Assembly (NCBI GenBank): GCA_963978895.1
Contig: OZ022244.1
Location: forward strand, 26,683,398-26,747,397
Length of the DNA: 64,000 bases
From: Erpobdella octoculata
Lineage: Eukaryota; Annelida; Clitellata; Hirudinida; Erpobdellidae
Reading direction: 5' to 3'
A model generated the notes under the pieces. That model was not told the DNA's origin, did not search any database, and saw only the letters and a program-made list of their open reading frames with translations. Positions within the stretch are counted from its first letter, which is position 1. Each line of letters starts with the position of its first letter. The translations under genes and the position numbers were made by a program. Below are positions 1-17,647 of the stretch, piece after piece.

Positions 1-1539
1 AAAAATTTAAATCACATCGTCAGAGGTTATTTGGAAGGAGGTGACAAAAAGCGTTTTGGAATGAGCTCCAAAAAGTATACATTTAAAAAAAATTACGATT
101 ACCCCCATGGTCATCAGTTATTTTTAGAGACAAAAAAGTGTACAAGGTTTTAAAAAATTTTTGAAAAAGTCTGTAAGACCATTTTCTTCCAGTCATCAGC
201 TATTTTTGAAGGAAATTTAGAGATAGAAATTTCTAGGGGCGCATTTGTTAGATTTTGTCCCCGGGCCTCAAAAACCCTCTGTACGTCATTTATTGTGATA
301 ATATTATTGAATCGTTTGCTTTACCAGGTAATTAACAATATTTTTTGTTTCTTTTGGCAGTATTATCGTCGATTTTTCACGAGTAAAAAACTTTGAAAAC
401 ACAGCAACTAAATTATCCAGAAAAAAAACTGTTTGCATTTTTTGCAAGGACCTGTAAACATTTTTGAAGTTTTTTTACGTTTTATAAATTTATTCATTTG
501 TTCTAATTTTTGGAACATCTAAGTAATGAAAAAAATATCAATTTGTAAAAATCATATTTAAACAAAATTATTTGTCAACAGTTTTTAGTTGTTTTTCTTA
601 CATTCTAAACATTGCAATTGCGTGATACTTTCCACAGTGCGCTGCATAGATGTGAAATCATTGGTCTGCATTTGATTTAAACTTACAGACCAGATGAAAC
701 TTGTATTTTCTACAATAGTTTAAAGTTCATTACAGCAGGTACCTCTGTCTCGGATTATAATTTAATCCTTTTCATTTTCCCCTCCTATTTCATCAAGGCT
801 CCCAAAAAGCAAGGCGGAATTTAGATGAAACCTGGAATGACACAAAATTGATGAAATACAATAGGTTGATTGCATTGATCATTATTTAGGGCTTGGTATA
901 TAAAATAATTTAAAAAACTTTAAAATTGCATAAATCAGCAAAAAGATTGTCATGTTAATCTTTTATCTGCTTAATTACCTAATGAGAACACATCTTTACC
1001 AGATTTTGTAACTTTGTAATGATCTACGACATTTTTTTCAATAATTTGGGCTCACTTCGGGAACTGGTCAGCTTAAAATTTTTAAATTTCTGCAAAGATG
1101 TCATCAGCATATTTTTTTTATAAATGATGAAAACAAAACTGATCAGATTTTATTCCTTTTTCAAAAAACAAGAAAAAAGAAAGACAGAAATCAACTCAAA
1201 ATACAAAAAAAAACTTACTTCACAATCATAAAAAATGAATAGAAACTATGACTTGAATTGATCAAAATATCAACCATCTGATTTGATACTACTAAGCTAC
1301 GTGATCGATCATCTATCAAGTCAACATCACTTACTAAAATATTCTCGCTAGCACATCCGAGTTGAACTTCTCAAGACATAAACACGATGTACAGTAAAAA
1401 TAACTTATCAAAACAACAAGAAAACTCGAAGCAACGCAATAAAAATAAGCCATTATGATCTTCTAGAGCAAGCGAAGGTGAGAAAAAAAGAATAGCATCG
1501 CAAAAAACATTACTCGCTTACAGACTGAAAAAAAAACAA

Positions 1540-1765
1540 TTGTTGCGAGAAAACACAGACGGCAGAAAAAGCCGTCGTTGAGTATCCGACGTAGGTACGC
1601 GATTCGGCCTCGCGCGGCAGATGTCCGAAATCACACACAGAATAACTTGTAAAGTTTGCTCGTTTGTTGTAACTAACGTTCAAAGACGATCGACCAGAGA
1701 TAGATAGATTTTTGACCGCTGCAAAGAAAACTCGTACGTAAAACAACAACAAAACTGCACGGACC
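1540..1765. promoter_or_regulatory. CpG-rich block, possible promoter or 5' exon
   Basis: In an otherwise CpG-poor region this stretch packs many CG dinucleotides, such as the run around 1597-1632 with CGACGTAG and GCCTCGCGCGG. No initiator codon with a convincing protein follows on either strand. It could be the promoter or untranslated first exon of a gene leaving the window on the left, or an old mobile element. The call rests on base composition only. Confidence 0.25.
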
Positions 1766-2392
1766 ACAAAAAATGATTACTATTGCACTGAGAGAAAATG
1801 AAAAAAAAACCGATAAATCCGGATAAACCCTGAATAAAAAATTAAATACTGATTAAAACAGATTCTGAAATGAAAAAAAGAAAACATTTTGATCTACAGG
1901 CTGGATGAACACCCCTCCTCCTGCCATAATGGGCAGCTCCAAATTTTTGAACCTCAAAACACTACTATCTATAATTACAAAGGTTTTTGCAAAAGAGGGC
2001 ATGAACTGTTCAAAAATGAAGAGAAACCTGTAATGGGTTTTAAATAAAATTCATTTGTTAAAATGAGTGCCTGGTTAAACTCATCAGAGAATATGTTATA
2101 TCTGAATGCTGAAAAAAAAAAGTTAACAGTAAGAGCTAAATCACACTGTCAGTCAATTTCACCACACGTGAAAATCATTATTAAAATGAGACAGAAGAAA
2201 TTATTAAATAAATAATTATTTCTATTTAATCTCAAAATCAAGTATATTTCTGGACCTCAGGTTGAAGTTTTTTTCAAATCATCTAACGAATGAAACCAAC
2301 AAATTTTAAACGTAAAAAAGCAAGTTAATGATATGAGTCATTTCTATGAAATGAAACTAAAATAAAAAACCTTCTTGATGGACAAATTTAGT

Positions 2393-2570
2393 TGGAGCAG
2401 ACACAACAACCAGCATCGACAACCACCAACAAGTTCAGCCGGAGCATCAACAACCACAACAACATCAGTTGGAAGAGCAACAAGCACCAACAACATCAGT
2501 TGGAGCATCAAAAACCACCAACAACATCAGCCGGAACAGCAACAACCACCAACAGCATGAAACGCTATCA
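2393..2570. repeat. CAA-rich minisatellite, unit about 30 bp
   Basis: The motifs ACAACATCAG, TTGGAGCA and ACCACCAACAAC recur at roughly 21-30 bp spacing. Copies are diverged. Short open frames across it are a by-product of the trinucleotide-like unit. Confidence 0.6.
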
Positions 2571-2882
2571 ACATCAGAACCAAAATCGATTATTATGATA
2601 GTGTAGAAAAAACGGTCCAGATCATCAGAATACAAAACAAAAGAAAATATCGAATAAAGAAAAAGATTCTTAAGGGAGAAATCTAACCTCACTCACTGCA
2701 AATTTAATATAAGCATTGATATATAAACTTTTCCATTTGAAGATGGAGAAAACGACAATTACAACAATAAGAGCTGTGACATAAAAAACCAACAATGATG
2801 ACATCATCATCATCATCAACAGCAAAGTAATTACTACAAACAAACAATCATTATCATCATCATCATCATCACCACTATCATA

Positions 2883-8103
<5,221 letters not shown>

Positions 8104-8504
8104 TTTCTGTCCTTGTTTATCTGTAAAAACCAAAATTTTTGGAACTTTTCATAAAAATAACTGCGAATAAACTTTAGAAAATGATTTTATCAACAAAAGA
8201 TTTAAAAAACTTACGTTGAGTTGATACCTCGACGAGTTTCTGACTTCTGATTTGAGTTAAAGAATTTGCATTTTAAAGCAAATCGAAGATTACAGATATT
8301 ATTTATTTTTTGCCCTCTAACTATTATAATTATTATGCATAAATTTACAAAAGTGCGGACTGTCGACAAACCAGCACGTACGTACGTAAACACATCCCAT
8401 GGACAACGAAAATAAGTAACGATACAACAATATTTTTTCTATTATATGTCGAATGCTAGAAACGAATCAATGCATATATATTTTTATATATACGAATAAA
8501 ATGA

Positions 8505-8840
8505 TCTATACATATTTATATGAACGACTGTCTGTCTGTATGTCCTTATTATGGATTGCTACACTATTCATCCGATCGTAATGAAATGTTCACAACCTTG
8601 AGAGTCAATAGGGTAAGGTTTTTGTGAAAAAAAAATTGAGAGCGATCACGAAGTGAGCTGAGCGGGTGCGAGTAGAAACGGGAACTGTAGAATGAGCGGG
8701 AACGGAAAAGCGACTGGGAGCGGAAGAGCAAGCGGGAAATGGAGAGCGGCCGGGAACGGGAAAGCGACGGGGAGAACAAGCGGGGAGGGAAACGGGAGCT
8801 AGAAAAAAAAAACTTCTATAAGCCCCGGGTACCCCGCTAG
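8505..8840 (+). mobile_element. Helitron-like non-autonomous element, 336 bp, both ends
   Basis: It starts TCTATACATATTTATATG after A (8504) and ends CCCCGGGTACCCCGCTAG before T (8841). The interior (about 8650-8805) is a degenerate array of GAGCGGGAACGG-like 10-14-bp units, all purine-rich on the plus strand. The sequence just before the CTAG end is GC-rich and partly self-complementary (CCCCGGGTACCCC), as Helitron 3' hairpins are. It has no ORF. Confidence 0.7.
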
Positions 8841-9131
8841 TAATAATAATAATACGGTATCATCGATCTGCTCACAACTTCAATCAATATGTGAATGAAT
8901 ACTTTATAGAGTGCCTCCTACAGAGCTCGGCGACGCTGATCTTTTACATGCCCATCGGAGAAGCGATTTTACCGATAACATTGGCTAAGCAGCGAATGGG
9001 ACTCGAAGCCATTATTAAATTATTACATTCAAGACTGTGAAAGCTTTTTTTAACTTTAAAGCGATTTTAACTTAAGTTTATTCTAATTTATGTATTCTAA
9101 TTTTCAACCAAATTCAAAAAACGTTTTTCTT

Positions 9132-9676
9132 ACATAGGCGTAACCAGGGGGGGAGGTTGAAACACCCCCCATTGGTATATAAATGAAAACCTCAATTCTT
9201 ATGTTAATTATTTAAGATGGTTCAAAATTTGCATCTAATCTATGAATTGGGGCTGCATTGTAAAAAGGAACGACTCACACTTTTCAAAAACATTCTTCCT
9301 ATTATTTTTGGGTTTGTCTTAGCCAATTTTTTTATTTTCCAAGGTAAAATAAATACACAGCAATTCACAAGTTTTATTGTTGAATAATTTTGCCTTGTTA
9401 GTAAAGTATTTGTACTACAAAGTCTGTAAAATCTAGTTAGTAAAGTATCTGTCTGTAGGCACCATGCTGGGCTTGAATTATTTATTCAATATTTTTGGTC
9501 TTAATTATTTTGTTTTGTTAATAAACACAAAAACACTATCGTTATTATTATTATTATGTAAAACAAACCCAAAAATAATAGGAAAAATGTTTTTGAAAAG
9601 TGGGAGTCGTGCATGCTCTTGTTCCATTTTACAGACCCATAACCCACTTTTTTTGGCCGTCTAGTTACGCCTATGT
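9132..9676. mobile_element. Foldback/MITE DNA element with TIRs and 6-bp target repeat
   Basis: Terminal inverted repeats ACATAGGCGTAAC / GTTACGCCTATGT are flanked on both sides by TTTCTT (9126-9131 and 9677-9682). The inverted similarity reaches deep into the element: 'acttttcaaaaacatt' to 'ttgggtttgt' at about 9278-9323 is mirrored at about 9560-9605. It is therefore a long foldback structure. It carries no transposase and is probably mobilised in trans. Confidence 0.7.
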
Positions 9677-9836
9677 TTTCTTATTGTATTATCCCTCACT
9701 TGGAAATTAATGAAATTATAGATCCTCCGCTGTCCCAAGTAGCAGATGCTTAACTTTTGACACTGACGTCATAAAAATTAAAACGTGATTTTGGTCAATT
9801 TTTTATCTTTAAAAACCACTCTATTTAATTGCAAAT

Positions 9837-9837
<1 letters not shown>

Positions 9838-9912
<75 letters not shown>
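9838..9912. repeat. (TA)n microsatellite
   Basis: About 75 bp of alternating TA. Confidence 0.9.
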
Positions 9913-9916
<4 letters not shown>

Positions 9917-10675
9917 TTTTTAAACATTGCTGGAATAAGCTTAAAAACCACAAACTAATAAGCTTTGTAACAAAGATGAACTTTCAACCTGCTCTGCTAG
10001 AAAGTAGTTTTAATGTCTTTGAAAAAAAAACAACTAATCCATTGAAAAACCAAATGAACCATTCCATATAAAAGGAAAAGGTAGCCCAGCACCCATAAAA
10101 ACGTATCGATAGAGACAGTTACGTGCGCTAAGGACTAAACAAGTATGAAATTTCGTCAAAAAACGACACAGCAGAAAGAACTCCGATAAGCAACTAACTT
10201 CATATTGCATAGTTTTACTCATCTCCGACAGATTTACAAACGTGTGCATTCTTGTTTCGATTGAGGAATATGAAAATGACTTGTCAATGTCATAAAAATA
10301 GCATCTTGTAAGATAGTCGGCAAACGCACACATACATGCATGCATACATACATACACTAACTCACATATGCAAGTATCTCACACCTGATAAACTGTAAAA
10401 GTTCTATGCGAACCTATATTGGGAAAATCGCATTTGTAATAAACAAAAACAGGAGAAGTTTTGAAGTAAAGGCACTTTTGAAATCAATTGAACTGTAATC
10501 AGAATTTATAACGGCTAATATTTTATAAGATAAAATAGCTTTACAAATACGTCATATATAACAAGAAAATATTAATAATAAAAGATTTGTAAAATAAACA
10601 AATGAACAGATTTAATAACAAATTAACAGGAAAAGAAAATCTCAAGACGAAAAAGTAAAAATATAAAAATGCCTT

Positions 10676-10795
10676 AAAGTGAATATGTTTACGTGGATAT
10701 TGAACATGCTTACGTGGATTTCAAATATGTTCACATGTATTTCAAACCCGCTTACGTGGATTTAGAATATACTTATGTGGATCTCACATTATTCT
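10676..10795. repeat. Tandem repeat, unit about 27 bp, five copies
   Basis: The motif CTTACGTGGAT recurs every 26-28 bp (gtttacgtggat, gcttacgtggat, gttcacatgtat, gcttacgtggat, acttatgtggat). Confidence 0.7.
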
Positions 10796-11290
10796 GCCAT
10801 TGAAATCACAACAGAAATTGAGGCCACTGATCCAGATTGGTTAGGCATAGATATAATAATAATTCATAAAGTTTGAAATATTTGGGTGAGAAATAAATCA
10901 TAAAATAATTTGCATCATCATCATCATCAGCTCCCATACCACGTGTTTTTTGCAACAACAAAATTCATATCAGTGAGTGCAAGAAGAATTAAATAAATTA
11001 ATTTAAATGGAGGCGCAACGCAAGCACAAGCGAACTTTCGGAACGGGAAATTCCAAATTATAATAACAATAATAATCATCGAATGAGAATGATCCGCCAC
11101 TAGATAACGTCGTAAATAATCTTGACACACGCGTCGACCTAGGTTTTATAAGAACAAGGAACTCTTAAACTATTGAACGTAATAATAAAAGAAAATAGAA
11201 ACATTTTACGCAGCAAGTAAAATGGCGTCATGAAATCGATATACTTGGATGCGGAGGTAACTGAAAAATATTTTAATAAATGAATAATCC

Positions 11291-11296
11291 TTTATT
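11291..11296 (-). promoter_or_regulatory. Candidate polyadenylation signal for OXCT1
   Basis: AATAAA on the minus strand, about 455 nt past the OXCT1 stop codon. It is the first canonical hexamer I see downstream. Confidence 0.35.
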
Positions 11297-11659
11297 GGAA
11301 AAAAAACACCAAATACTGCTGCAGGAAGGTTAACAAGAACTTCCTGTTTTAAAAAGACTGGCAGAAATATTCGACGGAACAATAAATAAACAACAACAAA
11401 TTCATAGAACAAATTAATCAAACAACAACAACAACATATCATTAGCAACAACAACATTCCAAATAAGGCACATTTTTTTGTTACGAAATGAAAATGATAA
11501 AACAATACCGATTAAAAAAAAAACTTGATAAAGAAATGCTAACGGTGACACTTCATTGGTCAGACAAACACACATGCACAGAAACTAATTCAAGATTGAA
11601 CTTGAATACTCTTGAGATTGACATAATGCTATGCAATAAACTAATGGTTTCGATGATGA

Positions 11660-11730
11660 TAAAGACTAAGTGTGATGATAATGACGATGATGACAACGAT
11701 GATGATGACGACGATGATGATGATTATCAC
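11660..11730. repeat. (ATC)n-type microsatellite in the OXCT1 3' UTR
   Basis: A GATGAT/GACGAC triplet run lies about 20-90 nt beyond the OXCT1 stop, so it would be transcribed in the 3' UTR as (ATC)n. Confidence 0.7.
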
Positions 11731-11751
11731 AACCAGAGAGACATCTTCTAT

Positions 11752-14700
11752 TTATATTTGACCCATCGGCTTGAGGTCGGGTGAAACCTGACAAGTAATA
11801 ATAAAAAGAGATTGAAATATGCATGAAGACCTTTGCATAGAAAACATTCAAATAGATTAAAAAATAACTAAAATTAAAACTAAAATTACTTTAAAACTAC
11901 ACTCTGTAGCATCCCTGATATCGTCAACGGAAACTCCTTCGGCGACCTCAACCAGGGTTAATCCGTTGATTGCATCAACATCAAACACACACTGAAACAA
12001 TGGTTATGGTATTGATTGCCAAAAGCTTTTAAGATTGAATGTAATAATAATAATAATAATAATATTAATAATAATAATCATCATCATCATGATTAGGATA
12101 AGTTCTAACTTTAAAGATATTATTATTATAAGTATAATAATAATCCGAAATCGAATATATTGTACAGCCTCTCATAATCAGGACTGCAGAGCAGAATGAA
12201 CTTTAACCTTATTCAGAGCCCCAGGTTGAACACAGCATGTTTGTCACAGTGGCCAACCTGGAACTAATAAAAAAAAAAAACTAACCTTTTCAGTAATGAT
12301 CATGTCCACACAGTGCTTTCCAGTCAGAGGAAGCGTGCACTCGTTGAGAATCTTCGGCTTTCCGTCCTTGGACAGGTGCTCCATCGTCACGACGACCTTC
12401 GTGTCGTGGGCGGAGACAAGATCCATGGCTCCTCCCATTCCTTTCACCATGACCAGCTAGCAAAAGAATTAAACAAAACAACAATCACCAAGATATTTAT
12501 AAACCAACAAGAACATCTTCATCGCCCGGGGATCATCTGACTCGGACAAACGCCTCTGACTTATCTTTGCAGTTCTTCTCTGATGATCGTCAACCAGTTT
12601 CGAGCGTAATCACGAAAGCCGACTTATTTTGCAAGAAATGAGAAACGTTAAACAAACAGCTACTCTCGTCTGCTCCGACCAAAGAATTATATTTTCTCGA
12701 ATATCAAATTATTTTCATTACATCTGTGAAATTCAGCATAAACATCAACAGAGAAATAATGAACATTCATTTATAACTAAAAAACTGGAAAATTAAGAAA
12801 ATTAATAAAGAAAAGAATAACGGCTCACAGGAATCATGTAGTTTGCAAGATCGCCATACTTCGATACCTGGAATGCTCCGAGAATGGATATGTGGATGTG
12901 ACTCCTTGCAAGAGTGAATTTTTTTAACAAAAAACAAGCAAGATCAAAACATTTATCACAACCTCTTATTTCAATTAACCATTCAATCATCTATCTACCT
13001 CATTCAAAATGATTCACTCATCTATCAACTTTCAACCATTATTCACTCATCTAACCGCACTCAACCATTATTCACTCTTCCAACCACATTCAACCATTAT
13101 TCACTCATCAATCCTCGTTCTACTGTTACTCACTCATTGATCCAATTTCAACCATTGACCCACACTCAACCATTATTCACTCATCGATCCACGTTAAACC
13201 ATTATTCACTCATCGATCCACGTTAAACCATTATTCACTCATTCACCCAAGTTAAACCATTATTCACTCATCGATGCATGTTAAACCATTATTCAATCAA
13301 ACACATTCATCTGACTTACCCTCTGATCATAGCAAAAGATTCTTCGCTAGAGAAGAAACTGGCCCCTTCTCTCACAGTTACAGTCTCCTTACCAGCATTG
13401 ATCAAGTCTGCATCAATTTCCTTCTCAAATGGATAACCTCCCTAATAATATACGTAAACTATTAACAAGCCACCGTATCATTTAAATATGTCAACAAAAC
13501 ACATTCTCATTTAAATAGGTCAACAAACCACCATATTGTTTACATAGGTCAGCCCAGCAACCAATCATTCATCCAAACATTAAAAATGTCAACAAAAAAA
13601 CTGACCAATCCCAGTATGCCGTTTTCGCTCTGCAAGTTGACCTGCATTCCTTTCGGAATGTAATTGCTCGCCATCATGGGCATGCCTATTCCGAGATTGG
13701 CTAAAATTGAACAAAAGAGGAGGAGCCATAAAACAACCACTGATTTGTTTCTTCCTAAACACTCATTCCTCTTTGCTAGTATCATTGTGATGACCATGCA
13801 CAACTATGCAAACATTACAAAATACAATCTGCTAACAGTACAAGTTCATGACATGTTCAACTAACAGCACAAGTTCATAGCAGGTTCAACTAACAGCACA
13901 AGTTCATAGCAGGTTCAACTAACAGCACAAATTCATAGCAGGTTCAACTAACAGTACAAGTTCATAGCAGGTTCAACTAACAGTACAAGTTCATAGCAGG
14001 TTCAACTAACAGAACAAGTTCATAGCAGGTTCAACTAACAGTATAAGTTCATAGCAGGTTCAACTAACAGTACAAGTTCATAGCAGGTTCAACTAACAGC
14101 ACAAGTTCATAGCAGGTTCAATTAACAGTACAAGTTCATAGCAGGTTCAACTAACAGTACAAGTTCATAGCAGGTTCAACTAACAGTACAAGTTCATAGC
14201 AGGTTCAACTAACCATACATTCCATCTTTGAACTCAAGAGCAGCTCTCTTGATTATTTTTTCGATGACTTTCCTTTTCTTTCCTCCATCGCCAGCTTTCT
14301 GCAGTTTTTCCATCGTCGTCTCCCTCTGGAGATGAAAATTAAACGCAGAAAATTTTATTTTCATTTTTTGTCCAACTAGGGGGCTTCAAGACAGTGAACT
14401 GTGCTAATGTAACACAATATATATAACACATTGGAAACATTTAAGAACTACAAAGAAGATACATGACATTCATTTTAAAAAATCTTAGCAGAGAAGAATC
14501 AACTCAATAAATTCAAGTTTGAATTCGTCTATTTAAGAAAATTAATTGAGCAAATACCAAATAATGGAAAACACAAAATTTTCAACATATGGTAATATTT
14601 AATAAGATGTACCAGCATATCATGGACAGTAGAATACTGCAGGGGTAGGCCGGGCCGTGATTTTAGGGTCTTCAGATGGGCTGAGCCGGGATTTTTGACA

Positions 14701-17614
14701 AATATACATAGGGATTTTAGGCCTGTAAAAAGGGCTGAGAATTTTGGCTTACGAAACAGGCCAGGCCACAAAAAATCAGCCTGTGCAGTACTCTAATGGA
14801 CAGCCATGATATTATCATGATCATAGGCAATACTCCACAAATTTATAATCATATCACCTTGATCACAGATCATACCCTTCAAATCATAAATTATATCACA
14901 TTGATCACAGATCACATTCTTTTGATCCTCGGTCCAATTAGCAGTGAAAACAAAAAGTTAAAATAGAAACCTCTAAATTCAATGGTCACTCGAAACTTTG
15001 CAAACGAAACATCCCAAAAACTGACCTCAATCTTCTTGAAGTATTTTTGGCCCACGATTAATCTCTGAACGTAGATCCCCGGTAGGTGGATATCCTCAGG
15101 GGGGAGGGCTTCACCTTCGATCAGCTCCTCCACTTCAGCTATGCAAATTTTCCCTGCCTTAGCTGCTGGAACGTTGAAGTTTCTGGCAGCCTTCCTGAGA
15201 TGTAAAAAAAAAAAATTTGTTTTTGCTTTTTTTTTTTTTTAGAAACTTTGATGTTACTGAATCATGAAATTTACAATAAATGACTGAATAATAGCAGAAG
15301 TCAGTAACAGAAACAGAAGTTAACAAAATAAGTTTAACTTTTTACAGCAAATCACAGGATAGAGTACAATAATAATAATAATAATAATAATCAGGTATGG
15401 AGACACACCAGCCAATAATCTGAGCATCTCGCCTCTAGATTACACCCAGCGCCTGCTGAGATAATTAAATATTTAAACCAATTGACCTTTTGAATATCTT
15501 TCAATTTCATCTAAAACAAATTGCAGCAGGACTCACTGTCTGTATGTGATTGACTTATTAATTAATTAATTAATATTAATAACTAATAATTATAATATCC
15601 TGACTAACACTCCTCTCCCTTTAATTCCAACAACTCTGCATGTAATAGATCATAATTTGTACGATTTATCGATTCATTATTCCTCCATTATTCAAACAGC
15701 AGCATTCTCACAATCTTCCTAACCCCATGAAAAATTGTCAAGTGCAATATATTTTCCTGTAAACACCTTTTAGCGTGGGGCAGTCCTTAACCCATTAATG
15801 GTCACTATCATACGAAAATACTAAAAATGACGTTACGTTTTCGCAACCATAACCGTTAATGGGTTAATAAGTTGATTGGCCGTGAACGTGCACGCAAAGA
15901 AATGTGCACAAACGCACACAGAGACCTGATCATTACAATGACCTCTCAAATGAAAGCAAAAATAAAATTGATTCGAATACCACAAATTTAAAATTTATAA
16001 AAACAATAACAACTAATTATAATTTAAAAAAATTAAAAACATGCTTTTAAGATGGTGACAAAATTTCATAGCGACATCGAATCTTAAAAATATTATCCCT
16101 CAAGTAGCAAAAAAAGAATGTTTATATTTACTATGAAATTGAAAGTTTTTGTCATTATTATCATAATGCTTTTTAATTTTTTATTTTGCTAAATTAAAAT
16201 ACAATTTTTTTTTAAGTGGATGAACTTTAGAACGATCTTCCACGGACATCTGTACATCCGTATGATTGGAAGTTAATAAAAAGCTTGTAAAAAATCTCTG
16301 ATGAACTATCCGGTTCAAGCAGGCAAGACTGAGGGAATACTTAAGCAGCCTTTGAACCTAGTTGAAGGCAGTCTTAATTCACAAACATGAGTTTAATACA
16401 CCACGTATAAACATTTGCAGTGAGATTATCAAGGAGTGAAATAATAAAAAATTTATAAACAATTCTTTTGATTTAAATAAATAAATAAATCAGATGATTA
16501 ACGAAGCTACTTGGAAGATGATATTTATAAGCAAAAGCTACCGGAAGATGATATTTCCATATCTGTCAGCTTTCCAGCCCTTGATGAGGGAAAAGTGTCC
16601 TCTTATCGCCTCCTCCAGAATGTAGTGCTTGCCATTAAAGACACGCTCCTGGTGATGATGATGATCTCCGATTGTAATAACAGTTATAAAAGACCAAATA
16701 ATGAATTATCTATACTAAGAATAATCTCATTAACATAAATTATAATAGTTTTAAAAAGTCCAATAATTATTTTACCCTTGTAACTGACCTCTCTGGGTTC
16801 ACTGGCAATGGCTATCTCCCCATCACTGCCATATTTGATGGGGGCACCACCCTGGTGGATTAGGGTGCCGTACCCTGTAGCGGTATAAAAAGCAGGGATG
16901 CCTGCTCCACCAGCCCTCATTCTTTCAGCCAATGTGCCCTTGAAAGGAGAAATTAATTATTAATTTGATATCAATCACTTGAAAAAACGATTAAAAATGA
17001 ATTATATTCAAAACAGTAAAATGAGAAAAAACAAGATAATTAACTAAATGGTTTTCAAGCTTCTCTAACAAATAAAATAGTTCTTTTATTGATTAGTTAT
17101 ACAACCAGATGTTCAGTAGAGACAGTAGAAAAATAATTCATACATAAAAAAAACATTGACCTTAATATCACTCAATAGAAGAAGCAATTCATAAGCAATA
17201 ATGACCTCTAAGAAATAGAAAGAAAATCATCCTTAAATATAGAAACAATAAGATGCCAGAAAAACACATCTAAAATTAGTCGTTCTAACGTCACGGCAGT
17301 GTGTTTACAAACCAGATAAGATGCAGAGTAAAACTATTTCTGATGAGAATTTTCAACTATTTCATGTAAACAAAGTAAAATATGTTTGCAACAGACAAGT
17401 CAATTATATAATTAAACTAAAAATTTAATTAATGCAAAAAGAGCTTTTGACATCTTTAATGATCATAATAAAACTAAATATATTTTCTCAATACAAATAT
17501 AAAGCATATCTGACCGATAGACCAATAAAGTTGATAGACCAATAAAGTTACGCATAATAATTAATGAGATACCATTCACTGCTGAGTGCACAAAGTTACA
17601 ATGCATTTCAGGAC

Positions 17615-17647
<33 letters not shown>

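Larger units (their letters stand above)
1..2882. other. Non-coding spacer 3' of the tetraspanin gene
   Basis: I see no convincing coding exon here on either strand. The stretch is AT-rich with many homopolymer runs. It holds a CpG-rich block (about 1540-1765), a CAA-rich minisatellite (about 2393-2570) and short (ATC)n runs near 2795-2880. The part just left of 2883 would be the tetraspanin 3' UTR; an ATTAAA-type signal lies on the minus strand at 2707-2702, but I cannot prove it is used. Confidence 0.5.
8121..11751. other. Spacer between tetraspanin and OXCT1, transposon-rich
   Basis: No coding gene is recognised. It contains the tetraspanin promoter/5' UTR side (near 8121-8400, with an ACGTACGTACGT run at 8378-8389), a Helitron-like element (8505-8840), a foldback element (9132-9676), a (TA)n tract (9838-9912), a roughly 27-bp tandem repeat (10676-10795) and the OXCT1 3' UTR (about 11280-11751). 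Scattered short open frames have no family resemblance. Confidence 0.55.
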
